In this document: positions 50,450 through 58,294 of the stretch, piece after piece
How the letters are laid out: every line of letters begins with the position of its first letter
Numbering within the stretch: the stretch's first letter is position 1
From: Nitrospira sp.
Lineage (GTDB): Bacteria; Nitrospirota; Nitrospiria; Nitrospirales; Nitrospiraceae
NCBI GenBank assembly: GCA_029194535.1
Contig: JARFXR010000001.1
Coordinates: 2,364,721 to 2,428,720, forward strand
Length of the DNA: 64,000 bases
Direction: 5' to 3'
The notes under the pieces: generated by a model
What the model saw: the letters and a program-made list of their open reading frames with translations, nothing else
Told to the model about the DNA's origin: nothing
The model's database searches: none
Made by a program: the position numbers and the translations under genes

Positions 50450-50465
50450 AGGCCTGCGCATTGCA
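50450..50465 (+). promoter_or_regulatory. Orphan sigma-54 promoter
   Basis: AGGCCTGCGCATTGCA: the GG/GC core is correct, with the first T replaced by A. It is 143 nt downstream of the palindromes, as at the peptide genes. No membrane peptide follows; the first substantial gene is tpsB at 51245. Confidence 0.55.
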
Positions 50466-50944
50466 TTTTCCTCAATTCACAGATCTGATCACGATGGGTT
50501 TCGGCGGAGAGTTCGGACAACCAGCTACCTCAGACGAGGTTTGAGGCAGCGATGGTTCATTTCAGAAATGTTGAGTTCAGGATGGACGTTCCGACAATGG
50601 CAACACGAGTGAGTTTCCAACAACTGGCTAAGCAGACGCGCCAGAGCCGTTCGACCCTATTCCCAAGGGGGATTGCGGCATTTTCACTAGCGCGCATTAT
50701 TCAGGACGGTTCGTCGCGAAATGAGGATCTCGGGGACTGACACCCTTCCCCGCGTCTGCCTGCCCGCCGCATGGCTTCGGCAGGCGGGCGCGTGGCGTCT
50801 GTCCCCGTCCGAACCGGGACTGGCACCCGCTTTCGCTAGGCTACGGCGGGAGCCAGTCCCCAACCCTAGCAGGCTGTCGAAAGACTGTTTTGACCTCGAA
50901 AACACAGGCCGGGCAGGATCGCTATCGCAAGTCGGAAGCGCTCC
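50466..50944. other. Intergenic stretch downstream of the orphan sigma-54 promoter
   Basis: Holds a 62-codon frame at 50552-50740 that I could not support (no Shine-Dalgarno, no conserved-looking sequence), a CCC...AAGGGGGATTGCGGCA word (50655-50680) resembling the protease-leader element, and two GC-rich hairpins (GACACC...GTCTGTCCCC at about 50744-50806 and GGGACTGGCACCCGC...GCCAGTCCC at 50816-50860). No gene is supported. Confidence 0.4.
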
Positions 50945-51068
50945 CAGGATGTTCAAAAAGGCCTTCCGGCAAGGCCGCAGCGAGCGAAGTGGCGAATCGT
51001 ACTCTCTGCCGTACGTTGAGCCTCTGAGCGACGCGAGAACACAGCCGGAGGGCTTTTTCAACATCCTG
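50945..51068. repeat. 124-bp element with 25-bp imperfect inverted termini
   Basis: CAGGATGTTCAAAAAGGCCT starts the left end and the right end (51044-51068) is its near reverse complement, with three or four differences. The interior is non-coding. It resembles a small non-autonomous mobile element or dispersed palindromic repeat. The 175-codon frame running through it is probably spurious. Confidence 0.55.
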
Positions 51069-51244
51069 CTGGCCGAGCTCATGCAAGGCGGGGAATTCTT
51101 GATGACCACCATGCAAGATGGCAAACGGCCGCTGGCACTTTCGCGCTTCTTAAGAACGACTGCCCCACTCTGTGTCGCCCTTATCCCATCATGCAGTAAC
51201 TCCGCGATATCGTCCTACGATCACCTGCCGACAGGCTGTGGATC

Positions 51245-53044
51245 ATGACGGGACGAGCGGCCGGACAGACGGGACAACCTGGCCGATCTCTGCAGCCGGT
51301 CATCGGATGGGGAAGCCTCATGGGATCATTGTTGGTTGCCTCGATCTCTCATGCTCAGATCGCTCCGCCGATCTTCGATCCGAGCGGCCGGTCCGGCGAA
51401 CCCCCGGCGCCGTTGAAGAAAGAATTCGAGCGTCCTGAGCCCCCTCGTCCTCCCAGTCCGGTCCTGCCACCTCCGCCGCTGCCGCCGGAGGAACCGGCCG
51501 AGCAGCGGTTGGGACAGATCAAGGTGTTCGTCAAAGACATCAGAGTGGTCGGGAGCACGGTTTTTACCGAGGCTCAGCTCGACGAAGTAACGGCGCCGTT
51601 CGAAAACCGCACGTTGACGACCGAAGCTCTCGAGCGGTTGCGTCTGGCTCTGACGGTCAAGTACATCAACGCCGGCTATATCACATCCGGCGCAATCATT
51701 CCCGACCAGGATGTCAAAGACGGGATCATTTCCGTGCAGGTCATCGAGGGCAAGCTGACTCGCATCGACGTGAGCGGCAACCGATTTTTCGCCGATTCCT
51801 ACTTGCGCAATCGAGTCGAGAAGGGTGTCCGCACACCGGTCAGCATGGAACCGCTGCAGGAACAGTTGCAGCTCTTGCAGCAGGACCGGCGCATCGAGCG
51901 CATCAATGCGGAGCTGCGTCCGGGAGACGCGCCGGGAGAGAGCCGGCTGAATCTCAAAGTGACGGACCGCAATCCGTTCCATGCCTACATCGAAGGGAAC
52001 AATTACCAGGTGCCCTTGGTGGGAGAGTTCCGCGGCTTGGGCACGGTGGTGTACGACAATGTGACCGGGCACGGCGACCCCTTCAGCTTGACGTTCGGCG
52101 GGTCTGCCGGGGCCTTTCCCATCATCGATACCTCCTACGCGATTCCGTTGAACCGCTATGACACGACCTTTTCGCCCTACTACCGGCGCACCGATTACAC
52201 TCTGATCGAGCAACCGTTCAAGCCGTTGGATATTAAGACCAATACCGAAATCATCGGCCTGAGTCTTCGCCAACCAATCTACCGCACGGTGACGGACGAG
52301 GTGGCGTTGTCGATCATCGGCGAGCATCTCTTTACCCAGAGCTTCATTTTCTCCGACATCCCGTTCGATCTGTTCCCGGGATTTCAGAACGGCGCGGCCA
52401 CTGTGTCCGCTCTGCGGTTCGCTCAAGACTGGACTCACCGCACGCCGGACACGGTGGTGGCGGCGCGCTCCCGCTTCAGCGTCGGCCTCAACGTCTTGGG
52501 CGCCACCATCAACGCGGACAAGAACCTGCCGGACGGCCAGTTTTTCTCCTGGCTGGGCCAGATGCAGGGCATCAAACAGTTCGGAGACAAGCTGTTCGGC
52601 ATGCAGCTTCTCGGCCGCATGGACCTGCAGTTGTCGAATTCCCCCCTGTTTCCGCTTGAGCAGGTCTCGGTCGGCGGGCGCTACAGCGTGCGAGGCTATC
52701 GGGAGGTGACGCTGCTGAGAGACAACGCCTTCATCGCGTCGGTCGAGTCACGTTTTCCGCTCTGGCGTCGGGCCAGCGGCGAACCGATCTTCCAACTCGC
52801 GCCGTTCGCCGACGTGGGAAACGGCTGGAGTCTGGGCGCGAATAAGACGACCAGTGAAGCGATCGGAAACCCGAATACGCTGGCCAGCGTCGGCGCCGGG
52901 CTCCGCTGGAGCATCCTCCCTCATGATCGTGCAAACTATGAGGTCTACTGGGGTTACAAGCTCGTCCGTGACCCTCCGAATCGTGTCGGCAACACGCTGC
53001 AGGACTATGGGGTCCACATGGGGCTGGTGATTAATCTGTTCTAG
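51245..53044 (+). CDS. TpsB-type outer-membrane transporter (ShlB/FhaC/HecB family)
   Basis: 599 residues. A signal-like start (GSLMGSLLVASISHAQ) is followed by a Pro-rich linker and two POTRA domains (IKVFVKDIRVVGSTVFTEAQL ... TLTTEALERLRLALTVKYINAGYITSGAIIPDQDVKDG, then IDVSGNRFFADSYLRNRV). A beta-barrel of about 350 residues carries the FhaC-type conserved blocks (GGRYSVRGYREVTLLRDNAF near the end) and a C-terminal INLF. It exports TpsA proteins across the outer membrane. It is the only TpsB here, so it probably serves both TpsAs, the second of which ends 2 kb upstream. Confidence 0.93.
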   Translation: MTGRAAGQTGQPGRSLQPVIGWGSLMGSLLVASISHAQIAPPIFDPSGRSGEPPAPLKKEFERPEPPRPPSPVLPPPPLPPEEPAEQRLGQIKVFVKDIRVVGSTVFTEAQLDEVTAPFENRTLTTEALERLRLALTVKYINAGYITSGAIIPDQDVKDGIISVQVIEGKLTRIDVSGNRFFADSYLRNRVEKGVRTPVSMEPLQEQLQLLQQDRRIERINAELRPGDAPGESRLNLKVTDRNPFHAYIEGNNYQVPLVGEFRGLGTVVYDNVTGHGDPFSLTFGGSAGAFPIIDTSYAIPLNRYDTTFSPYYRRTDYTLIEQPFKPLDIKTNTEIIGLSLRQPIYRTVTDEVALSIIGEHLFTQSFIFSDIPFDLFPGFQNGAATVSALRFAQDWTHRTPDTVVAARSRFSVGLNVLGATINADKNLPDGQFFSWLGQMQGIKQFGDKLFGMQLLGRMDLQLSNSPLFPLEQVSVGGRYSVRGYREVTLLRDNAFIASVESRFPLWRRASGEPIFQLAPFADVGNGWSLGANKTTSEAIGNPNTLASVGAGLRWSILPHDRANYEVYWGYKLVRDPPNRVGNTLQDYGVHMGLVINLF

Positions 53045-53093
53045 GGACTGGCTCCCGCCATAGCCTGGCGAAGGCGGGTGCCTGTCCCTTTTA
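53044..53093 (+). terminator. Terminator hairpin after tpsB
   Basis: GGGACTGGCTCCCGCC pairs with GGCGGGTGCCTGTCCC around a CTGGCGAA-containing loop, followed by TTTTAT. It starts in the tpsB stop codon. It belongs to the same palindrome family as 30612-30644. Confidence 0.65.
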
Positions 53094-53250
53094 TAGGCAG
53101 TGTAGAGTCCATATGAGACTGATGATTAGCTGTTTTAGGGATATTGGGGCTATGGGGGTAACTCAACACTCAGGACTTCGGACTCAGCACTCACGGCGAC
53201 AGTCCCCTAAACGCTGACCGAATGGCACGACACTTGATTGTGAGAACAAT

Positions 53251-55581
53251 GTGAACGCCCAAACTAGACAAGGCAGCCTCCATCAGGTCCGGTGGCCTGC
53301 GTCCGCGTTGCTCGCGTGCATGGTGCTGATTCCTTTCCTGCTCTTCGCCGCTACCGCGAACCAGGGGACGCCGGAATCCCTCATGCAACAGGGAGCGCAG
53401 GCCTATCAACGGGGCGCCTTCGAGGAAGCCCTGACCCATTGGCGGGCGGCGGCCACGCAGTATCATGAGGCAGGATCGGCCGATGGTGAAAGTCGCGCGC
53501 TGGTGTCCGCCGCGCAAGCCACCCAAGCCTTGGGACAAAGCACGCAGGCGATCCAATCTCTCGAGCTCGCTCTCGCCCTGGCGCAGCAGGGATCCGACCA
53601 TGCCTGGCATGCGACGGTACTCGACCAGATCGGGCGGGCGTACCTCACAGCCCGGCAGCTGGATCCGGCCGCGCAGTATCTCGCTCAAGCCGAGGAAGTG
53701 GCGCGGCGGCAGCCGACCCCGGCGGTCTCCGCTGCCATCTTGAACGACCTTGGCGTGCTCTACGCCCTCAAACGGCAGGACACGCAGGCGCTGGAAGCCT
53801 TCACGGACTGTGTGGCTGTGGCTCGGGAGGCCGGGCTTCCGATGCTGGCCGTGAACAGTCGCGTGAATGCCGCCAGAATTTCCTTGCGGCTCGGCAAGTC
53901 TGACACTGCCAGACAGTGGGTTGACGAGGCGCTCAATCAACTCAAGGACCTGCCCGTTTCCCGGGACAAGGCCGTCGGCTTCATCAACATCGGTCTGGTC
54001 TACCAAACCCTGCTGCCGGCCCTCCCCGACATCCGCAAGCCGCTACTCCTCCGATCGGCCGGCGCGTTGCAGGAAGCCATCACCGTATCCGAACAGTTGA
54101 AGGACACGCGAACCCTCTCCTATGCCTTGGGCTACATGGGGCATCTGTACGAACTGGAGGCCAGGACCGACGATGCGCTGCCGCTGACCAGGCGGGCCGT
54201 CTTCGCGGCACAATCGGTGGATGCGCCGGAATCCCTTTACCGCTGGCAATGGCAACTGGCGAGGCTGCTGGCTTCGATGGATCAGATTGATGAAGCCCTT
54301 GCCGCCTATCGACAGGCAGCGACGACCCTGCAACCGATCCGGTTCGAAGTGAGCCAGGCGGCGGCCGAAGCCTCGCTGTCGAACCAGGAATCGATCAAGC
54401 CGTTGTTCTTCGAATTTGCCGATCTGCTTCTGCAACGGGCGTCACGGACGGAAGACCAGAAGATTGCGGAAGGCTACCTGCTCGCAGCCCGAGACGCCGT
54501 GGAGGCCTTCAAGGCTGCCGAGCTGCGGGATTATTTCAAGGACGGCTGCGTCGATGCGATCCGGTCCCGCATGACGACCTTCGACCGCCTCTCGCCCGAT
54601 ACCGCGGCCATCTACCCGATCCTGTTCGGCAAGCGGATCGAGCTGTTGGTCACGCTGCCCTCCGGATTCTACCGTACGGCCGTGCCGGTGGCGGTCGAGA
54701 CCGTGACTCAAGAGGTGCGGGACTTCCGACGTCGCGTAGAGAAGCGGACGACCCGCGAGTACCTTCCTCATGCCCAGCAGTTGTACGACTGGCTGATCAG
54801 GCCGCTCGAGACACAGTTGAAGCAGGAACACATCACGACGTTGGTCATCGTGCCGGATGGACCCCTGCGGACGATTCCCATGGCCGCCCTCCACGACGGC
54901 GAATCCTTTTTGATTCAGAAATTCGCGCTCGCCATCACGCCTGGGATCACCATGACAGACCCGAAACCGCTGACCCGTGAGAAAGTCCGCTTCCTCGCGA
55001 CCGGGTTGACCAAGAGCGTCCAAGGGTTTCCGGCCTTACCCTACGTCGCCGAGGAGGTAGATTCGATCCACAACCTCTATGGCGGGGATCAATTGCTTGA
55101 CGAAGACTTTCGCGCTTCACGCCTGGAACAGGAATTGCGTGAAGGACGGTATGGCATCCTGCATATCGCCACACACGGGAAGTTTTCGACCGACGTCAAC
55201 GATTCGTTCTTGCTGACGTTCGACGGTAAGTTGACCATGGCCAAACTGGACCAGATCATCGGGCTCTTTCGCTATCGAGAGGATCCACTTGAGTTGCTCG
55301 CGTTGAGCGCCTGCCAGACCGGCGTAGGCGATGATCGCGCGGCCTTGGGGTTGGCCGGCGTCGCGATCAAGGCCGGCGCCCGAAGCGCGCTCGCGACCCT
55401 GTGGTTCATCAACGACGAGGCCTCCTCGACGTTGATTTCTGAATTCTATCGTCAACTCCGCAATCCCTCGGTCAACAAGGCCGTGGCGATGCAGCGGGCA
55501 CAGATCAAACTCCTGGGTGACCGCATCTATCAACATCCGGCATACTGGTCGCCCTTTCTCCTGTTGAACAACTGGCTGTAG
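53251..55581 (+). CDS. TPR-CHAT protein (caspase-like peptidase candidate)
   Basis: 776 residues from GTG 53251. The signal peptide is ALLACMVLIPFLLFAATA, so it is probably periplasmic or surface-linked. About ten TPR-like repeats (residues 40-400: SLMQQGAQAYQRGAFEEALTHWRAA and others) are followed by a CHAT domain with the catalytic dyad H642 (LHIATHGKF) and C688 (ALSACQTGVGDD), ending GARSALATLWFINDEASS and HPAYWSPFLLL. CHAT proteins are caspase-family cysteine peptidases; in cyanobacteria they commonly sit next to TpsA/TpsB and DUF928 genes. A role in TpsA processing is inference. Confidence 0.9.
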   Translation: MNAQTRQGSLHQVRWPASALLACMVLIPFLLFAATANQGTPESLMQQGAQAYQRGAFEEALTHWRAAATQYHEAGSADGESRALVSAAQATQALGQSTQAIQSLELALALAQQGSDHAWHATVLDQIGRAYLTARQLDPAAQYLAQAEEVARRQPTPAVSAAILNDLGVLYALKRQDTQALEAFTDCVAVAREAGLPMLAVNSRVNAARISLRLGKSDTARQWVDEALNQLKDLPVSRDKAVGFINIGLVYQTLLPALPDIRKPLLLRSAGALQEAITVSEQLKDTRTLSYALGYMGHLYELEARTDDALPLTRRAVFAAQSVDAPESLYRWQWQLARLLASMDQIDEALAAYRQAATTLQPIRFEVSQAAAEASLSNQESIKPLFFEFADLLLQRASRTEDQKIAEGYLLAARDAVEAFKAAELRDYFKDGCVDAIRSRMTTFDRLSPDTAAIYPILFGKRIELLVTLPSGFYRTAVPVAVETVTQEVRDFRRRVEKRTTREYLPHAQQLYDWLIRPLETQLKQEHITTLVIVPDGPLRTIPMAALHDGESFLIQKFALAITPGITMTDPKPLTREKVRFLATGLTKSVQGFPALPYVAEEVDSIHNLYGGDQLLDEDFRASRLEQELREGRYGILHIATHGKFSTDVNDSFLLTFDGKLTMAKLDQIIGLFRYREDPLELLALSACQTGVGDDRAALGLAGVAIKAGARSALATLWFINDEASSTLISEFYRQLRNPSVNKAVAMQRAQIKLLGDRIYQHPAYWSPFLLLNNWL

Positions 55582-55590
55582 AGCACATTC

Positions 55591-56379
55591 ATGCCGTCTC
55601 TGTGTCGCCATTCCGCAACCACCACCCCGCCCGCCGCCACCGGTCTAGTTGGAGCTCGTCGCCAAGGGCTGACGGCGCTGCTGCTCGTCGGCTTGATCTG
55701 CCAGGCCGTGCCGGCCGTCTGGCCGGCCTCGGTCGATTCCGGCTCATCGAACGAGCCGCGTATCCTCTATGTGCCTCCGAAGAAATACATGCCGCGTGCC
55801 CGCCTCGGCGGAACGGATCGGGCAGCCGACAGCGCGGAACTGGTCGTCCAGCCGCTCGTGCCGGATCATGTCGGCTTTACGTCTCAGGAGACGCCGGTGC
55901 TCAACTGGTATCTGTCCAAACCGACGCCGCACGAAGTGCGGTTCACGTTGGTCGACGACAAATCGGTGAGGCCCATCTTCGAAGCGCCGATCCCGTCTCC
56001 AAAAGAGGCGGGCATCTTTTCCATCCGCACCAAGGACCTGGATCTGGTCCTGAAGCCGGGCGTACAGTATCGCTGGTACGTGTCGATCGTCCGGCAGGCT
56101 CCCTGGCCGGACATCGTGACCGGCGGCATTATCGAACGCTGCGAGCTCAGCGACTGCTTGATCGTCATGGATGCTCGCATGACCTGCTCCACGCAGTCCG
56201 TGGCGGAAAACGCGCGGGCGGGACTGTGGTACGACGCCATGGGCTGTCTCTGTGCCTTGATCGACGCGGATCCGGCCGACGCCTCGCTCAGAAAGCTTCG
56301 CGCGTCTTTGTTGACGCAGGTCGGCCTCCACGGCGTGGCCGCCTGGGACCTGCAGGCGCTTCCGTCGACCAGCCGGTAG
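55591..56379 (+). CDS. DUF928-family exported protein, first copy
   Basis: 262 residues. The signal region is GLTALLLVGLICQAVPAVWPA. The DUF928 core follows: PLVPDHVGFTSQETPVLNWYLSKPTPHEVRFTL, PSPKEAGIFSIRTKDLDLVLKPGVQYRWYVSIV, ARAGLWYDAMGCLCALI. The domain has an Ig-like fold in the family's prediction. It starts 9 nt after the CHAT gene and forms a pair with the next gene. Confidence 0.85.
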   Translation: MPSLCRHSATTTPPAATGLVGARRQGLTALLLVGLICQAVPAVWPASVDSGSSNEPRILYVPPKKYMPRARLGGTDRAADSAELVVQPLVPDHVGFTSQETPVLNWYLSKPTPHEVRFTLVDDKSVRPIFEAPIPSPKEAGIFSIRTKDLDLVLKPGVQYRWYVSIVRQAPWPDIVTGGIIERCELSDCLIVMDARMTCSTQSVAENARAGLWYDAMGCLCALIDADPADASLRKLRASLLTQVGLHGVAAWDLQALPSTSR

Positions 56380-56436
56380 CAGGAGGACTCTCTCTCATGA
56401 ACATCGAGCCGCACACCTAATGTGAGGGCCGCCACC

Positions 56437-57237
56437 ATGAACGCTACACATCACAATTGGTCTCCAAACGCCTCGACCGGTTCCTCGTCATTCCGCGCGC
56501 TGCTCTCCTCGCTCATGCTCCTCATGATCGGGTTGAGCGGCGCAACCGCTCAGACCGCCTTCTCCGAACAGCAAGCTGCCACAGTCAAACGAGTCTCGAT
56601 CGACGAGATTCCCCTCTATCAGCTGCCGAAGAAATTCACGCCTCGCGCGCGCGTCGGCGGAGAGCTGCGCGGCACGGAGGGAACGGATCCGGAAGTCCAG
56701 GCACTCGTGCCCGATCATGTGGGATTCACGTCGAGCCAGGCCCCCGTCCTCAACTGGTTTCTGTCCAAGCCGACGCCTCACGAAATGCGGTTCACACTCA
56801 TCGACAATCACTCGGTGAGACCGCTGTACGAAGCGCCGATCCCCACTCCGAAACAGCCGGGGATCTTTTCCATTTCGATCAAGGACCTGGGCCTCGTACT
56901 CGATCCGAATATCCAATACCGCTGGTACGTTTCGGTCGTGCGCGATCCTTCGTCTCCCTCCAAGGACATCGTCGGCGGCGGCGTCATTGAGCGTTGTGAA
57001 ATGAGCGACTGTCTCATCGCGTTGGACGCCAAGATCATCACCTGCTCGGTGCACACGGTCAAGGAGAACGCACGTGCCGGCTTCTGGTACGATGCGATGG
57101 GATGTCTCTGCGCCTTGATCGATGCCGACCCGACCGACGCCTCGCTGAGGAGGTTGCGCGCCGGTCTCCTGAAACAGGTCGGCCTCAACGGCGTCGCTGA
57201 ATGGGATCTACGATCGATCCAAGCTCAACAACGATAG
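56437..57237 (+). CDS. DUF928-family exported protein, second copy
   Basis: 266 residues from ATG 56437 (GTGAGGGCC gives GAGGG upstream; GTG 56422 is a less likely start). The signal is SSLMLLMIGLSGATAQ. It is a close paralogue of the first DUF928 protein, sharing the VPDHVGFTS, LNWFLSKPTPHEMRFTL, GIFSI, YRWYVSVVRD and ARAGFWYDAMGCLCALIDADP blocks. It is a recent tandem duplication with a diverged N-terminus. Together with CHAT, TpsB and TpsA it completes the set. Confidence 0.85.
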   Translation: MNATHHNWSPNASTGSSSFRALLSSLMLLMIGLSGATAQTAFSEQQAATVKRVSIDEIPLYQLPKKFTPRARVGGELRGTEGTDPEVQALVPDHVGFTSSQAPVLNWFLSKPTPHEMRFTLIDNHSVRPLYEAPIPTPKQPGIFSISIKDLGLVLDPNIQYRWYVSVVRDPSSPSKDIVGGGVIERCEMSDCLIALDAKIITCSVHTVKENARAGFWYDAMGCLCALIDADPTDASLRRLRAGLLKQVGLNGVAEWDLRSIQAQQR

Positions 57238-57341
57238 CCATATCCTCTCGTCCGGCGGATTGTGCTCGGTCGATTTCCTGATCTGAAGTTGCCCATGTCG
57301 CCTCGGCTGACTCCCCGCCGTTTGCCGGCTCTCGATGATCG

Positions 57342-57380
57342 CCGATCCATTTGGATTCAGCTGAGAATCCTTTTCGATTC
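57342..57380 (+). promoter_or_regulatory. Tandem palindromic enhancer site upstream of the 59-residue peptide
   Basis: The first site is half decayed (CCATTTGGATTCA ending at 57359); the second is perfect GAATC-CTTTTC-GATTC (57365-57380). It ends about 97 nt before the sigma-54 promoter. Confidence 0.55.
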
Positions 57381-57476
57381 ACAAGCCAAACGACACGGTC
57401 GCGCCTTCAGAGGCATGTCGGTAGAAAAACCATCGGATTCTTTCGCATTCGTCTTGCTCCGGGCACGAGCCGGTGA

Positions 57477-57492
57477 TGGCACAGGGATTGCT
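57477..57492 (+). promoter_or_regulatory. Sigma-54 promoter of the 59-residue peptide
   Basis: TGGCACAGGGATTGCT, the best match in the window to TGGCACR-N4-TTGCW. The -12 GC is 83 nt before ATG 57574. Confidence 0.75.
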
Positions 57493-57573
57493 GACCATCT
57501 CCGCAGTAAGTCTGTCAGGCCACCAGGCCCTCCGAGCCCTTGAAGACGAGCCATTGAAGAAAGGATCCACGCG

Positions 57574-57753
57574 ATGACACAGGATCTTGTCGTTGGAGCG
57601 TTGCTGACCGGACTGGTTGGGCTGATCTGGGCCATGGCCGTTGTCGTGCTGTGGGGCGAGGAACCCGATCATGCGACCTCGGCCCCGGAGGTGACGCCCC
57701 AGCGGGATGACATCGACAAGACCAGCTCCACGCGCCGAACCATCGCAGCATGA
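57574..57753 (+). CDS. 59-residue single-span membrane peptide under sigma-54 control
   Basis: ATG 57574 with GAAAGGAT about 7 nt upstream. Residues 5-27 form one membrane helix (LVVGALLTGLVGLIWAMAVV and VVLW), followed by an acidic-to-basic hydrophilic tail (EEPDHATSAPEVTPQRDDID). It is not alignable with the 28-residue family except for size of the span and Trp near its end, but has the same upstream enhancer and sigma-54 architecture. Its stop overlaps the next start (ATGA). Confidence 0.75.
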   Translation: MTQDLVVGALLTGLVGLIWAMAVVVLWGEEPDHATSAPEVTPQRDDIDKTSSTRRTIAA

Positions 57754-58115
57754 ACGGCCTGCCTTATCCGCACAGTCCTGCTCAGGAACCGCCGCGACTC
57801 CTCGCTGATGAGCGGCCGTTGCGAGTGGACGGAGTCTCGTTACGTCCCACCGCAGGAAGGCAGCGCAAGCAACGTGTCACAATCACTCTGTCCCTGGAGC
57901 TGCTCGAACGGTTACGCAATGCGGTGTACTGGACCGGTCACGGCACGTTGGCTCGTCTCATCACCGAAGCGCTCGACGACTCCGTCTCGCAGATGGAAGA
58001 GAGTAACGGCGGCGCATTTCCCCAGCGACTGGCCCCGTTGAAACGGGGGCGCCCCCGCATCCCCATCCGACCGGCCGGCCGACCGGCCGGCTCCGCCGTG
58101 AATGACGCGACCTAG
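57750..58115 (+). CDS. Small ribbon-helix-helix-like protein
   Basis: 121 residues. The central KQRVTITLSLELLERLRNAVYW and ARLITEALDDSVSQME segments form a strand followed by two helices, as in ribbon-helix-helix DNA-binding proteins; N- and C-terminal parts are basic and Pro-rich. It is translationally coupled to the 59-residue peptide, so it is presumably driven by the same sigma-54 promoter and may regulate the unit. Confidence 0.6.
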   Translation: MNGLPYPHSPAQEPPRLLADERPLRVDGVSLRPTAGRQRKQRVTITLSLELLERLRNAVYWTGHGTLARLITEALDDSVSQMEESNGGAFPQRLAPLKRGRPRIPIRPAGRPAGSAVNDAT

Positions 58116-58294
58116 GCCGGCGGCGTCCTCCCGCGCCGCACATCTTGCTTCCACCCTCACGCACGTTCGACAATCGCGCGCAAGCACAAGACTTGCTTTT
58201 CTCTTCTGTGGCACAACGGATTTCACCACAGAGGATCGATCACTGCGCCTCCTTCAGAAATACGGCCCGCACGGTCCGATACGGTGAGAATGAC

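Noticed and set aside
50552-50740. A 62-codon frame downstream of the orphan sigma-54 promoter
   Set aside because: No hydrophobic span, no ribosome site, and part of it overlaps the protease-leader-like repeat word.
50721-51248. A 175-codon open frame upstream of tpsB
   Set aside because: It runs through two GC-rich hairpins and a 124-bp inverted-repeat element, has no Shine-Dalgarno and no protein-like pattern.
53223-53238. TGGCACGACACTTGAT, a near sigma-54 match just before the CHAT gene
   Set aside because: The obligatory GC of the -12 element is GA here, and a start site 12 nt further on would leave no leader before the GTG at 53251. No palindromic enhancer is present.
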